This document shows positions 19,277-28,959 of a stretch of DNA of 64,000 bases, in pieces. The stretch's first letter is position 1, and the number at the start of each line of letters is the position of its first letter. A program made the translations under genes and the position numbers. The notes below the pieces were generated by a model, which was given only the letters and a program-made list of their open reading frames with translations, was not told where the DNA came from and did not search any database. Source of the stretch: Vreelandella massiliensis (GTDB lineage: Bacteria; Pseudomonadota; Gammaproteobacteria; Pseudomonadales; Halomonadaceae); NCBI RefSeq assembly GCF_900155385.1, contig NZ_LT699745.1:1395561-1459560 (forward strand). Reading direction: 5' to 3'.

Positions 19277-19843
19277 ATGACGGTGATGATTCTCGGCCTG
19301 GTCATATTTCTCGGGATGCATTCGGTGCGCATCGTCGCTGCCGATTGGCGCCAAACCCAGATTCAGCGCCTGGGCCTAATGCCATGGAAAGCCCTCTATT
19401 CGGTGATCTCGATCGTCGGACTGGGCCTGGCAATCTGGGGCTATGGACGGATGCGGCTGGATCCTATCTTCTTGTGGTCGCCGCCGAGTGGCCTTGCCCA
19501 CCTTGTGGCCTTGCTGATGATTCCTGCCTTCATCCTGCTAGTGGCGGCCTATGTACCCGGCAATCACCTCAAGGCGCGCTTGGGTCATCCCATGATTCTT
19601 GCCGTGAAACTCTGGGCTTTCTCTCACTTGCTCATCAACGGTCGTCTGGGTGACATTGTTTTCTTTGGCGCCTTTCTGGTCTGGGCCATCTTCGACTTTC
19701 GTGATATGCGCCGTCGTTCCCAGCAGCCACAACCCGCGCCCCGCATGGTGAGCACCTTGGCCACCGTGGTCATCGGCCTTGTGGCCTACTACCTTTTTGC
19801 CTTCCATCTGCACGTCTGGGTCACAGGAGTGCCGGTGATGTGA
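19277..19843 (+). CDS. NnrU family inner-membrane protein
   Basis: Integral membrane protein with about five hydrophobic helices. Family features are LGMHSVRIVAADWR near the N-terminus, GHPMILAVKLWAFSHLLING in the middle (conserved histidines) and DFRDMRRRSQ. NnrU is tied to nitric-oxide/nitrite metabolism in denitrifiers, and the same fold occurs in proteins linked to carotenoid or heme metabolism; no such partners are seen here. ATG at 19277 with AAGGAA. 26 bases after the PEBP gene, probably one operon. Confidence 0.88.
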   Translation: MTVMILGLVIFLGMHSVRIVAADWRQTQIQRLGLMPWKALYSVISIVGLGLAIWGYGRMRLDPIFLWSPPSGLAHLVALLMIPAFILLVAAYVPGNHLKARLGHPMILAVKLWAFSHLLINGRLGDIVFFGAFLVWAIFDFRDMRRRSQQPQPAPRMVSTLATVVIGLVAYYLFAFHLHVWVTGVPVM

Positions 19844-19876
19844 AGGCATAATGCTTCCGCCTTCTGTTCAATCTTG

Positions 19877-19908
19877 CCCGCCCTGGTTTCTTACCTCGGC
19901 GGGTTTTT
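19877..19908 (+). terminator. Intrinsic terminator after the NnrU gene
   Basis: CCCGCC (19877-19882) pairs with GGCGGG (19898-19903), followed by five Ts. It ends the PEBP-NnrU transcript. Confidence 0.75.
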
Positions 19909-19956
19909 CGTGTTCACGCGGAGGCAGCGAGAATGAAATGCAGGAGTATTTATAAA

Positions 19957-19971
19957 TGATAATGATTGTTG
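19957..19971. promoter_or_regulatory. Candidate Fur box upstream of the suf operon
   Basis: TGATAAT-G-ATTGTTG matches 11 of 14 positions of the 7-1-7 Fur consensus TGATAATnATTATCA; the left half is perfect. It sits in the 287-base gap before the suf regulator, consistent with iron control of SUF. No Fur gene is in the window. Confidence 0.5.
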
Positions 19972-20021
19972 TTTTTGCCGATAAAAGCGCCGATCGTGCT
20001 GTGAAAATACGGGATAATTGT

Positions 20022-20036
20022 TGAGTATTTTACTCA
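20022..20036. promoter_or_regulatory. Candidate IscR/SufR-type operator in the suf promoter
   Basis: TGAGTA-TTT-TACTCA is a perfect 6-3-6 palindrome, and the context TTGAGTATTTTACTCAGGGT resembles type 1 IscR sites (TTGACC...TTTACTCGGG). TATACA at 20055-20060 may be the -10. The most likely ligand is the Rrf2 protein encoded immediately downstream, giving autoregulation. Confidence 0.5.
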
Positions 20037-20130
20037 GGGTCTTCACATCAAATTTATACAGGACTAAAATGGTACCCAATTAAATGCTCGGCCCTGCAGT
20101 GGCCAGGGCTAGCGTAAAGAGGGAGACAGT

Positions 20131-20595
20131 ATGCTCAAGCTTTCGCGGCTAACCGACTATGCGGCAGTGGTGATGGCGCAAATTGCGAGGCATCCCCAAC
20201 AAGCGCACGCCGCAGCAGAACTGGCCGAGGCGGTGCAGCTTCCTCACCCCACGGTGAGCAAAACGCTGAAAATGCTGGTCAAGGCGAAGCTTTTGGTCTC
20301 GCAGCGCGGCGCCCAGGGCGGTTACCGCTTGGCACGACCGGCCTCCCAGATTACTGCCGCCGATATTATCGCCGCTATTGAAGGGCCGGTGGCAATGACC
20401 GAATGCAGCCAGGCCGAGGGCGACTGTGAGCTAGCCGCCACCTGCGGGGTCGCCGATAACTGGCAGCGCGTATCGCTTGCGATGCGCACCTTACTTGAGA
20501 GCGTGACACTTTCGCACTTAGCGGATACCACGCCCATTAAACTTCCCGTACAGCTACCAATTCAAAGCGTCAGCGTGGCGGCGGTTTCCGCCTAG
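20131..20595 (+). CDS. Rrf2 family Fe-S regulator of the SUF operon
   Basis: Winged-helix Rrf2 (IscR-like) regulator of the proteobacterial SUF subtype. LSRLTDYAAVVMAQIARHP and PHPTVSKTLKMLVKAKLLVSQ form the HTH, and QRGAQGGYRLARP is the wing. Three cysteines in ECSQAEGDCELAATCGV form the Fe-S cluster site, so it should report cluster status. 154 residues, RBS GAGGGAG. First gene of the suf operon; sufB starts 106 bases later. Confidence 0.93.
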   Translation: MLKLSRLTDYAAVVMAQIARHPQQAHAAAELAEAVQLPHPTVSKTLKMLVKAKLLVSQRGAQGGYRLARPASQITAADIIAAIEGPVAMTECSQAEGDCELAATCGVADNWQRVSLAMRTLLESVTLSHLADTTPIKLPVQLPIQSVSVAAVSA

Positions 20596-20701
20596 CGTAA
20601 GCACTATGAGCGTAAGCACGATGCGCACCGGTTTTGCGGATGAATTTTTATTGATTACGGCGAGCTAACCTCGCCACCCCAACTGCCCGGAGGGTATGAC
20701 C

Positions 20702-22144
20702 ATGGCAACTGAAGAAATGGAACAGTTGGTTCGTCGCGAATATAAAGAAGGCTTTGTCACCGATATCGAAAGTGACACGCTGCCGCCCGGCTTGGATGAA
20801 AACACCATCGCCTTTATTTCCCAGAAAAAAGGCGAGCCGGAGTGGATGCTGGAGTGGCGCCTCGACGCGTATCGCCAGTGGCTCAAGATGAAAGAGCCCT
20901 CCTGGGCGCATTTGAACTACCCCCCGATCGACTACCAAGCGATCTCTTACTTCAGCGCGCCGAAGCGCCCGGAGGATCGCCCCCAAAGCTTGGATGAAGT
21001 CGATCCCAAACTTCTGGAGACCTACGAAAAACTGGGCATTCCGCTCCACGAACGCGCCGCCCTAGCGGGGGTGGCCGTCGACGCCGTATTCGATTCGGTC
21101 TCCGTGGCGACCACCTTCAAAGAGACCCTCGCGGAAGCCGGCGTGATCTTCTGCTCGATTTCAGAAGCCGTGCGCGACTACCCCGAGCTGGTGAAGCAGT
21201 ATCTAGGCACCGTCGTGCCCAAAAACGATAACTACTTTGCCGCGCTTAACTCCGCCGTATTCACCGATGGCTCGTTCGTCTTCGTGCCCAAGGGCGTGAA
21301 GTGCCCCATGGAGCTCTCCACGTACTTCCGCATTAACGCGGCCAATACCGGGCAGTTTGAGCGCACCCTGATCGTCTGTGAAAGCGGCGCGGAAGTCTCC
21401 TACCTCGAAGGCTGTACCGCACCGATGCGCGACGAGAACCAGCTCCACGCGGCGGTGGTTGAGTTAGTGGCGCTAGACGATGCCTACATCAAATACTCCA
21501 CCGTGCAGAACTGGTACCCGGGCGACGAAGAGGGCAAAGGCGGCATCTATAACTTTGTGACCAAGCGTGGTGACTGCCGCGGCGATCGCTCGCGCATCAG
21601 CTGGACGCAGGTAGAGACCGGTTCGGCGATTACCTGGAAATACCCCTCCTGCATGCTGCGCGGCAAAGAAAGCATCGGGGAGTTCTACTCCGTGGCGGTC
21701 ACTAACGGCCGTCAGCAGGCCGATACCGGCACCAAGATGGTTCACATCGGCGAAGGCACGCGCTCCTACATCGTCGCCAAGGGTATTTCGGCCGGCAAGA
21801 GCGATCAGTCCTATCGCGGGTTGGTGAAAATCGGACCACGAGCCAAAGGCGCGCGCAACTTTACCCAATGCGATTCGCTGTTGATCGGCGATACCTGTGG
21901 GGCGCACACCTTCCCGTATCAAGAGATTGGCAACAGCACCGCGACCGTCGAGCACGAAGCGACCACCTCCAAAATTGGGGAAGATCAGCTCTTCTACTGC
22001 CAGAGCCGCGGTATTTCAGAAGAGGACGCGGTGAGCATGATCGTCAATGGCTTCTGTAAAGATGTCTTCCAGGAGTTGCCGATGGAGTTTGCCGTCGAGG
22101 CGGAAGCCCTCTTGAGCGTCACCCTCGAAGGCGCCGTGGGTTAA
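20702..22144 (+). CDS. sufB: Fe-S cluster assembly scaffold SufB
   Basis: Core of the SufBC2D scaffold on which clusters are built. [44 protein letters not shown] and [16 protein letters not shown] are hallmark segments; the beta-helix core carries the conserved cysteine and glutamate. ATG 20702 is chosen over 20696 because GGAGGG is then 7 nt away. 480 residues. Confidence 0.97.
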   Translation: MATEEMEQLVRREYKEGFVTDIESDTLPPGLDENTIAFISQKKGEPEWMLEWRLDAYRQWLKMKEPSWAHLNYPPIDYQAISYFSAPKRPEDRPQSLDEVDPKLLETYEKLGIPLHERAALAGVAVDAVFDSVSVATTFKETLAEAGVIFCSISEAVRDYPELVKQYLGTVVPKNDNYFAALNSAVFTDGSFVFVPKGVKCPMELSTYFRINAANTGQFERTLIVCESGAEVSYLEGCTAPMRDENQLHAAVVELVALDDAYIKYSTVQNWYPGDEEGKGGIYNFVTKRGDCRGDRSRISWTQVETGSAITWKYPSCMLRGKESIGEFYSVAVTNGRQQADTGTKMVHIGEGTRSYIVAKGISAGKSDQSYRGLVKIGPRAKGARNFTQCDSLLIGDTCGAHTFPYQEIGNSTATVEHEATTSKIGEDQLFYCQSRGISEEDAVSMIVNGFCKDVFQELPMEFAVEAEALLSVTLEGAVG

Positions 22145-22218
22145 TTCCCCGCTATCACAGATAGGCGTGCGTTGCGTTATGCAGCGCGCCACTCATACGA
22201 ATATTGAAAGGGTTTACC

Positions 22219-22968
22219 ATGCTTGAAGTTAACGATTTGCACGTCAAAGTTGAAGGTAATGAAATTCTCAAAGGGCTGTCCTTAACCATTAACGCGGGGG
22301 AAGTACATGCCCTGATGGGCCCCAATGGCGCGGGCAAGTCGACCCTCTCCGCTGTCATTGCGGGTAAAGACGGCTATGAGGTCACGCAGGGCTCGATCAC
22401 TTTTGAAGGCAAAGACGTTCTTGAGATGGAGATCGAAGAGCGCGCCCAGGCGGGGCTTTTGCTCGGTTTTCAGTACCCGGTGGAAATCCCGGGGGTAAAA
22501 AACATCTACCTATTGAAAGCCGCGCTTAATGCGCAACGTGTGGCGCGCGGTGAAAGCGAAATCCCGGCGCCAGAGTTCATGAAGCTGGTCAGAGAGCAGC
22601 TTAACTTCATGAAAATGGACCCGAGTTTTCTGCAGCGCGCGGTCAATGAAGGCTTCTCCGGCGGGGAGAAAAAGCGCAACGAAATCCTCCAGATGCTGGT
22701 GCTACAGCCAAAACTCGCAATGCTCGACGAGATTGACTCGGGGCTGGATATCGACGCCATGAAGGTCGTCGCCGACGGGGTCAACAGCCTGCGCGACCAG
22801 GAGCGTGCCATCCTGCTGGTGACGCACTATCAGCGCCTGCTCGATTACATCGTGCCGGATAAAGTGCACGTGTTGGTCGATGGCCGCATCGTGAAAAGCG
22901 GCGATGCGGAACTGGCGAAACAGCTGGAAGCACACGGCTACGAAGGTATTGAGGAGTCTGCGGCATGA
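22219..22968 (+). CDS. sufC: SUF ATPase SufC
   Basis: ABC-type ATPase driving conformational change in SufBC2D. Walker A GPNGAGKSTLSAVIAG, Q-loop LLLGFQYPVEIPGV, signature FSGGEKKRNEILQML and Walker B LAMLDEIDSGLDIDA (the SufC-specific DEIDSGLD) are all present. ATG 22219 follows GAAAGGG; 249 residues. The gap from sufB is 74 bases, and the stop overlaps the sufD start. Confidence 0.97.
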   Translation: MLEVNDLHVKVEGNEILKGLSLTINAGEVHALMGPNGAGKSTLSAVIAGKDGYEVTQGSITFEGKDVLEMEIEERAQAGLLLGFQYPVEIPGVKNIYLLKAALNAQRVARGESEIPAPEFMKLVREQLNFMKMDPSFLQRAVNEGFSGGEKKRNEILQMLVLQPKLAMLDEIDSGLDIDAMKVVADGVNSLRDQERAILLVTHYQRLLDYIVPDKVHVLVDGRIVKSGDAELAKQLEAHGYEGIEESAA

Positions 22969-24308
22969 GCGAGGTATTCACCTTTTTGGAAACGCTGAAA
23001 GCGCGCAACCAAGAGCGGGTCGCGGAGCCGACCTGGATCGCGGCGCGTCGCCAAGCGGGTGCGGCGCGTTTTGAGGCCATGGGCTTCCCCACCCGCCGCG
23101 ACGAAGAGTGGAAGTACACCGACGTCCGCGCCATTTCTGAGGGTAACTTTACCCTGGCGAAAGACGCCGAGTTCTCCCAAGCTGGGGCGGCGGCGCTCAC
23201 GCTTCCCATCGATGCCCATCGGCTGACGTTTGTGGACGGTGTTTTCTCCGCGCCACTGTCGGATCTCGACGGTCTGCCGCAAGGGGTACACGTTCTGCCG
23301 CTTTCGCAAGCGCTGCACGACAACCACGAAGCCGTAGGCGGGCCGCTCGGTCGCTTGACCGGCGTTGAGTTTTCGCCTTTTGCCGCGCTCAATACCGCCT
23401 TTATGGAAGAGGGGGCGGTGGTGCGTATCGCGCCGGGCACCGTGGTGGAAAAACCTATCTTGCTGCAGTTCTTGTCGCGCGCCAACGCCGAGCCAACCAT
23501 GTGCCATCCGCGGGTATTGGTCGAAGCGGCAGGGCGTTGCGAGGCCACGCTGATTGAGCATTATACCGGCGAGGACGAGGCGCAAAACTTCACTAACGTG
23601 GTGGGTGAGTACATGCTCGACCGCGGCGCGATCCTCAATCACTACAAATTGCAGGAAGCGCCGCTAGGCGACTACCACGTGGCGAGCATGCACGTGGAGC
23701 AGAATCGCGACAGCCGCTACAGCTCCTATAACCTGAACCTGGGGGGGGCGCTGGTACGCAATGACCTGATCAGCGATTTGAACGGCAAGGGCGCTGAAGC
23801 CAACTTTCTGGGGCTGTTCTTCGGCCAAGGCCGCCAGCACGTGGATAACCATACCAAGGTCAACCACAATGCGCCGCTGACGTTCTCCAACGAGAACTAC
23901 AAGGGCATCTTGGGCGATCGCGCCCATGGCGTTTTCAACGGCAAGGTATTTGTTAAGCGCGACAGTCAAAAGATTGAGGGCTTTCAAAGCAACCAAAACT
24001 TGCTGCTCTCCGATCGCGCGCGCATCGACGCCAAGCCCGAGCTTGAGATCTACGCCGACGATGTGAAGTGCTCCCACGGCACCACCACCGGTCAACTTGA
24101 CGAAGAGGCAGTGTATGCCTTGCGCACCCGCGGTATCGATGAGGCCACGGCGCGAGCGCTACTCACTCTCGCCTTTGCCGGCGAAGTGCTTGAAGAGGTC
24201 ACGCTGGATGCCATCTCCGAGCGGGTCGAGTTGGCGGTGGCCGGCAAGTTGCCCGAGCGCTTCAACTTGACCGGGCTTGTCGAAACCGCCACAGCGCTTA
24301 ACGAGTGA
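22965..24308 (+). CDS. sufD: SUF scaffold protein SufD
   Basis: SufB paralogue forming the other half of the scaffold. Typical features are RRDEEWKYTDVR in the N-terminal helical domain and the beta-helix with LNLGGALVRNDL, NYKGILGDRAHGVFNGKVFV and the C-terminal DDVKCSHGTTTGQLDEEAVY, whose histidine is used in cluster building. 447 residues. ATGA overlap with sufC. Confidence 0.96.
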   Translation: MSEVFTFLETLKARNQERVAEPTWIAARRQAGAARFEAMGFPTRRDEEWKYTDVRAISEGNFTLAKDAEFSQAGAAALTLPIDAHRLTFVDGVFSAPLSDLDGLPQGVHVLPLSQALHDNHEAVGGPLGRLTGVEFSPFAALNTAFMEEGAVVRIAPGTVVEKPILLQFLSRANAEPTMCHPRVLVEAAGRCEATLIEHYTGEDEAQNFTNVVGEYMLDRGAILNHYKLQEAPLGDYHVASMHVEQNRDSRYSSYNLNLGGALVRNDLISDLNGKGAEANFLGLFFGQGRQHVDNHTKVNHNAPLTFSNENYKGILGDRAHGVFNGKVFVKRDSQKIEGFQSNQNLLLSDRARIDAKPELEIYADDVKCSHGTTTGQLDEEAVYALRTRGIDEATARALLTLAFAGEVLEEVTLDAISERVELAVAGKLPERFNLTGLVETATALNE

Positions 24309-24335
24309 TCGCGCACCGATTATAAGGAGTGATGA

Positions 24336-25604
24336 ATGTCCCACACCGTTGATGCCGCGGCCCCCGCACTAAGCGCCGCGCCGGCGTTCGATCTTGCTGC
24401 CCTGCGTGATGACTTCCCGATACTTAGCCGAGAAGTTCACGGCAAACCGCTGGTGTATCTGGATAATGCCGCGACAAGCCAAACGCCGCGTCAGGTGATT
24501 GAGGTATTTAATGACTACTACAGCCGTTATAACGCCAATATTCACCGTGGGTTGCATACGCTGGCGGACGAAGCCACGGGCGCATTCGAAGGCACCCGCG
24601 AAACGGTGCGGGCATTTCTTAACGCGGAAGATTTGCGTCAAATCATCTTTACCCGGGGTACCACCGAGGCGATCAACCTTGTGGCCAACAGCTGGGGGCG
24701 CGCTAATCTAGGACCCGACGACGAGGTACTGGTGTCGCTGTTGGAGCACCACTCCAATATCGTGCCGTGGCAGCTTCTCTCTCGTGAGATTGGCTTCACC
24801 CTTAAAGTGATCCCCGTCGATACCGATGGCGCGCTGGATATGGCGGCCTATCGCGGCTTACTCAATGAGCGCACCAAGCTCGTGGCGGTCAACCATGTAT
24901 CGAATGCCCTGGGCACGATTAACCCGGTCACCGAAATGGCCACGCTCGCCCATCAGGCGGGCGCTAAAATCTTAGTCGATGGCGCCCAGGCTACGCCGCA
25001 CCAAATGGTCGACGTTCAAGCTATCGACGCTGACTTTTACGCCTTTTCCGGCCATAAAGTTTATGGTCCCACGGGTGTAGGTGCGCTTTACGGCAAGCGC
25101 GAGCTTTTAGAGGCAATGCCGCCTTGGCAGGGCGGTGGTGAAATGATCAGTACCGTCTCGTTTACCGAGGGTACGACGTTTGCCGCGATACCGCATAAGT
25201 TTGAAGCGGGAACTCCCGCCATTGCCGAAGTTATCGCGCTACGCCGTGCGCTTGAGTGGGTGCAGGATGTTGGGATTGCCGCGATTAGCGATTGGGAGCA
25301 CCAACTGCTGACCTACGCGACGCAACGGGTACGGGAGATCGATGGACTGCGTATTTTAGGCACAGCGCCGCACAAAGCCGGGGTGCTCTCTTTTGTGGTA
25401 GAGGGCGCTCACTCCCAAGATATTGGCCTTCTTATTGATCAGTTGGGCGTGGCGATTCGTACCGGTCACCACTGTGCCCAGCCGCTCCTGCACCATTTTG
25501 GCGTCGATGCGACGTGCCGTGCTTCGTTTGCCGCGTATAATACGCTGGAAGAAGTTGATACCTTTGTCGCGGCACTTAAGCGCGTCATCGATATGGTGCG
25601 CTAG
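24336..25604 (+). CDS. sufS: Cysteine desulfurase SufS
   Basis: PLP enzyme (group II NifS/CsdA type) that removes sulfur from cysteine for the SUF scaffold. LVYLDNAATSQTP starts the fold, FYAFSGHKVYGPTGVGALYG carries the PLP lysine (Lys241), and RTGHHCAQPLLHHF holds the persulfide cysteine (Cys380). A 20-residue Ala-rich leader precedes the family core. 422 residues. RBS AAGGAG. Confidence 0.97.
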   Translation: MSHTVDAAAPALSAAPAFDLAALRDDFPILSREVHGKPLVYLDNAATSQTPRQVIEVFNDYYSRYNANIHRGLHTLADEATGAFEGTRETVRAFLNAEDLRQIIFTRGTTEAINLVANSWGRANLGPDDEVLVSLLEHHSNIVPWQLLSREIGFTLKVIPVDTDGALDMAAYRGLLNERTKLVAVNHVSNALGTINPVTEMATLAHQAGAKILVDGAQATPHQMVDVQAIDADFYAFSGHKVYGPTGVGALYGKRELLEAMPPWQGGGEMISTVSFTEGTTFAAIPHKFEAGTPAIAEVIALRRALEWVQDVGIAAISDWEHQLLTYATQRVREIDGLRILGTAPHKAGVLSFVVEGAHSQDIGLLIDQLGVAIRTGHHCAQPLLHHFGVDATCRASFAAYNTLEEVDTFVAALKRVIDMVR

Positions 25605-25622
25605 GCATTAGCAAGGAGCGTT

Positions 25623-26192
25623 ATGGATATTGAACAAATCGCTCAGTTAGAGAGAGGGCAGACGCTTCCGCTCCAGCGCGATGTGGAAGCAATTGCCATC
25701 CCTTTCGGCAAGAGCGAAATGCTGCCCGAGGATAGTGTGGTCAGTGTCATGCAGGCCAAGGGCAGTTCGGTGAGCGTGGGCTTCGAAGGGCGCCTTTACT
25801 TGATCGAAGGCAGTAATCTCGATGCCTTGGGGTTAGAGTCGCTACCTCGTCCTACGCTGCATGAAGACGCCACGGACGATGAGATTGAGCAGTTTGTCTG
25901 GGATCAGTTGCGAACCTGCTTCGATCCGGAAATTCCGGTTAACATCGTGGATTTGGGCTTGGTATATGGCTGCCGTATTGAGCGCTTGATCAACGGTGAG
26001 CGGATTGTCACTATCCGGATGACGTTAACCGCGCCGGGCTGTGGCATGGGCGATGTGATTGCCGCCGACGCGCGCAATAAAATCTTGGGAGCGCCGCAAA
26101 TTAGCAAGGTGCATACCGAGATCGTCTTTAGCCCGCCCTGGAGCCGCGACATGATGAGTGATGAGGCCAAGCTTGAACTGGGCATGTTTTAA
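25623..26192 (+). CDS. sufT: Fe-S maturation protein SufT (DUF59/MIP18)
   Basis: SUF-associated carboxylation-independent maturation factor. The MIP18/DUF59 domain occupies residues about 85-170: CFDPEIPVNIVDLGLVY and MTLTAPGCGMGDVIAADA, including the conserved cysteine. An extra N-terminal domain (about 80 residues) is the usual proteobacterial SufT form. 189 residues, RBS CAAGGAG. Last gene of the suf operon. Confidence 0.92.
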   Translation: MDIEQIAQLERGQTLPLQRDVEAIAIPFGKSEMLPEDSVVSVMQAKGSSVSVGFEGRLYLIEGSNLDALGLESLPRPTLHEDATDDEIEQFVWDQLRTCFDPEIPVNIVDLGLVYGCRIERLINGERIVTIRMTLTAPGCGMGDVIAADARNKILGAPQISKVHTEIVFSPPWSRDMMSDEAKLELGMF

Positions 26193-26279
26193 CCCCCCAG
26201 ACGTATGCCGGCACATTTTATACCACCGCGTTTTGCCGCGATGCCGGTAAGGTGCCTGGTATGGTTAAAGGGACTTTTG

Positions 26280-26999
26280 ATGTCGCTAGGAGCGTTGCTG
26301 CTGCTGGCGGCATTGTTGTTTTTAGCGGGTAATGCTTGGGTCATCGCCCGCTCCTCTCCCTATATTGAGTCAGCGATTAACCAGTGTGGCCCCGCTCGCG
26401 TGGGGGTGGTGTTTGGCACCTCGCACTGGACCCGCAGCGGGCTGCGTAACCCCCACTTTCACGCGCGTATGAGAACCGCTGCCGCCCTTATTGAGGCTGG
26501 CCGCGTGGAGCACTTGCTGCTTTCCGGTGATAACCGCACGCGAGCATACAACGAACCGCGCGCCATGTGGCAAGCGTTAACCCAGCGTAATGTCGCGCCC
26601 GAGCGGCTAACGCTGGATTTTGCTGGCTTTAGCACCTTCGATACGCTTGTGCGGGCACAAAATGTGTTTTTACTCAACGATGCGGTGTTGATTACCCAGC
26701 GCTGGCACTTGCCGCGGGCGATATTTATCGGCCGCGCTCTGGGCATGGAGGTCGTGGGATGCGCCGCCAACGTGGATGCGGCTAAGGGCGAATGGCGCTT
26801 AAAAGTACGTGAATGGTTCGCGCGGGTCGCGATGCTGGGCGATCTCTACATTTGGCATCGCGAACCCTATTTTCTAGGGCCCGCTGAGCCAATTATCACG
26901 CCACCGAGTAGACTGCCGCCACGCATGAGCCGTGGTGAATTCGTTCCCCTGCCGCTCGACGCCAGCGCGCTTGGCGCTGATGAGAAGTGGCGCCTTTAA
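26280..26999 (+). CDS. sanA: SanA-like envelope barrier protein (DUF218)
   Basis: Inner-membrane protein of the YdcF/SanA family linked to envelope barrier function and vancomycin exclusion. One N-terminal helix (LGALLLLAALLFLAGNAWV) anchors a periplasmic DUF218 domain with VGVVFGTSHW, LLSGDNRTRAYNEP and LDFAGFSTFDTLVRA, all close to SanA. ATG 26280 follows AAAGGGA and gives 239 residues, the same as E. coli SanA; upstream in-frame ATGs lack an RBS. The stop shares bases with the convergent gene. Confidence 0.9.
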   Translation: MSLGALLLLAALLFLAGNAWVIARSSPYIESAINQCGPARVGVVFGTSHWTRSGLRNPHFHARMRTAAALIEAGRVEHLLLSGDNRTRAYNEPRAMWQALTQRNVAPERLTLDFAGFSTFDTLVRAQNVFLLNDAVLITQRWHLPRAIFIGRALGMEVVGCAANVDAAKGEWRLKVREWFARVAMLGDLYIWHREPYFLGPAEPIITPPSRLPPRMSRGEFVPLPLDASALGADEKWRL

Positions 27000-27442
27000 C
27001 GCCGCTGTTTACGCTTTTGTAGCCCGTAAAGCTCGCGAATGAGCTGGCGGCAGTTTTTCATGCACTCCTCGACTACCGGCTCGATAGGGTCGGGCAGCGG
27101 GTGGGTGAAAAGCGTCGATAGCGCCTGCATCAGCACGCGCTCTTGCTCTAACAGCTCATTGATGAGGACTTGGCTGTCGTTACCGACAAAACTTTTAAGC
27201 CGACTCCAGAGCCAAAGGAAGTCGTCGCGCTCCACGTCCGCGTCTCTCGGCAGCATTTTTAGATGGTGGCGGGCAAGCTCCTGCAGCTTGCGCATGTACT
27301 CAAGGCGCTGTTCGTAGTACGGCTTAAGCGCCTCGCGCAGGGAAGGGCGCAGGCGTTCTACATTATCCTGAAAATAATCAATGCTGTCGGCCAGCGCTTC
27401 TAGCACGCTGTCCATCGCCACTTGGCGATTGTCGAGAAACAT
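26996..27442 (-). CDS. Helical conserved hypothetical protein
   Basis: 148 residues predicted almost wholly helical (VLEALADSIDYFQDNVERL, YEQRLEYMRKLQELARHHL, LLEQERVLMQALSTLF), like a four-helix bundle. I do not recognise the family with confidence. No signal peptide and no cysteine motif beyond two C-terminal cysteines. RBS GGAGGT. Convergent with sanA, with stop codons sharing TAA/TTA bases. Confidence 0.7.
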   Translation of the reverse strand: MFLDNRQVAMDSVLEALADSIDYFQDNVERLRPSLREALKPYYEQRLEYMRKLQELARHHLKMLPRDADVERDDFLWLWSRLKSFVGNDSQVLINELLEQERVLMQALSTLFTHPLPDPIEPVVEECMKNCRQLIRELYGLQKRKQRR

Positions 27443-27530
27443 GAGCGTCTACCTCCTTCGGTGACGCAGATTGTGGCGGTGGCAGCGCGCTTTTGCCACC
27501 CCTTCAATGGATTATTTTTACGTTTTGACC

Positions 27531-28439
27531 TTAGCCTTTTGGCTTGGGGGGTGCCTTGCGCGGCGCAATGGCGTTCTTCTCAATATGCTCGATAATCATT
27601 CCGGCGACATCTTTACCGGTGGCGGTCTCAATACCTTGCAGGCCAGGCGAGGAGTTGACTTCCATGATCACTGGGCCGTGGTTGGAGCGTAACAAATCAA
27701 CCCCCGCTACCCTCAGCCCCATCGCCTTCGCCGCGCGAATGGCGGTCGAGCGCTCTTCCGGGGTGATACGGATAACGCTGGCGCTACCGCCACGGTGCAG
27801 GTTTGAGCGAAACTCGCCCTCGGCCGCTTGGCGCTTCATCGAGGCGACGACCTTATCGCCGATGACAAAGCAGCGAATATCCGCGCCTTTAGCCTCTTTG
27901 ATGTACTCCTGCACCATGATATTGGCTTTCATGCCCATGAACGCTTGAATGACGGACTCCGCCGCCTGGTTGGTTTCGGCGAGCACGACGCCAATCCCTT
28001 GCGTACCTTCAAGCAGCTTGATCACCAGCGGAGCGCCTTTGACCATGGTGATGAGGTCGGGAATATCATCCGGCGAGTGGGCAAAGCCGGTGATCGGTAA
28101 CCCCAGCCCTTTACGCGAAAGCAGTTGTAGTGAGCGCAACTTATCGCGCGAACGGGTAATGGCCACGGAGTCGTTGAGCACGTAGGTGCTCATCATTTCG
28201 AATTGGCGCAACACCGCGCAGCCATAAAACGTGACCGACGAGCCGATACGCGGAATCACCGCGTCAAAGGGCTCAATCTCTTCACCCTTGTAGTGAATCG
28301 ACGGGTGGTGGGAGGCGATGCTCATGTAACACCGTAGAGTGTCGACCACACGCGCCGTATGGCCACGGTTCTCCGCCGCCTCGATTAGACGCCGGGTAGA
28401 GTACAAATTGCGATTTCGAGAAAGCAAGGCGATATGCAT
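27531..28439 (-). CDS. rimK: Ribosomal protein S6--L-glutamate ligase RimK
   Basis: ATP-grasp ligase that adds glutamates to the C-terminus of ribosomal protein S6. [22 protein letters not shown] is the RimK N-terminus. [17 protein letters not shown] forms the ATP loop, [19 protein letters not shown] is the central ATP-grasp strand, and [16 protein letters not shown] has the metal-binding Glu/Asn. 302 residues. RBS GGAGCC. The companion protease-like gene lies upstream on the same strand. Confidence 0.95.
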   Translation of the reverse strand: MHIALLSRNRNLYSTRRLIEAAENRGHTARVVDTLRCYMSIASHHPSIHYKGEEIEPFDAVIPRIGSSVTFYGCAVLRQFEMMSTYVLNDSVAITRSRDKLRSLQLLSRKGLGLPITGFAHSPDDIPDLITMVKGAPLVIKLLEGTQGIGVVLAETNQAAESVIQAFMGMKANIMVQEYIKEAKGADIRCFVIGDKVVASMKRQAAEGEFRSNLHRGGSASVIRITPEERSTAIRAAKAMGLRVAGVDLLRSNHGPVIMEVNSSPGLQGIETATGKDVAGMIIEHIEKNAIAPRKAPPKPKG

Positions 28440-28509
28440 GGGAGGCTCCGTGCCAGTCTAAATTGGTCTTAGCGACAATGATCTTGGCGACAACGTGGGT
28501 TGCACCCCG

Positions 28510-28950
28510 TTAGGGCTCACCGTGTAAAAAAGCGGCACCCGGGGCAACCAGCAAGCGGCGCATCGCGCGGCGCCCAAGCAACATCGGATGGCGCATATTG
28601 CTTCGATCGGTGAGCGTCAATTCCACGGGAAAACTTAGCTCGCCCATCTGCATCGGTGTGCGGATGACGTAGCGCCATTCGCTGTGGCCGTTGGAGCTGG
28701 TGATACGGCGCCGGTCGTGCAGGTGCAGCTTTACCTGGTGGGCCGGGGTTTCGGGTCCGCCGCTGTGAGTCACGAAACTGACCCATAGTTGCCCGTGCTT
28801 ATCTTCGGAGGTATGGATCTCCTCGGCATGCAGCGCCGATGTCCGTGCGCCGGTATCCGCTTTGCAGCACAGGTGCAAATTGAGCTCGGGCAGACTGACC
28901 ATTTCACGCCGACCGATAATGGCTTTTGCTTGAAAAGGTAGCTCCTTCAC
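28510..28950 (-). CDS. RimK-associated retropepsin-like protease (RimB/DUF785)
   Basis: Small aspartic-protease-fold protein often annotated as ATP-dependent zinc protease. CCKADTGARTSALHAEEI carries the DTG catalytic loop, and HPMLLGRRAMRRLLVAPG is the second conserved segment. In Pseudomonas the rimK-linked homologue RimB removes glutamates from S6, so opposing RimK is likely here (inference from adjacency). GTG start with AAGGAGG. 146 residues; 70 bases ahead of rimK. Confidence 0.9.
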   Translation of the reverse strand: MKELPFQAKAIIGRREMVSLPELNLHLCCKADTGARTSALHAEEIHTSEDKHGQLWVSFVTHSGGPETPAHQVKLHLHDRRRITSSNGHSEWRYVIRTPMQMGELSFPVELTLTDRSNMRHPMLLGRRAMRRLLVAPGAAFLHGEP

Positions 28951-28959
28951 GGTACCTCC

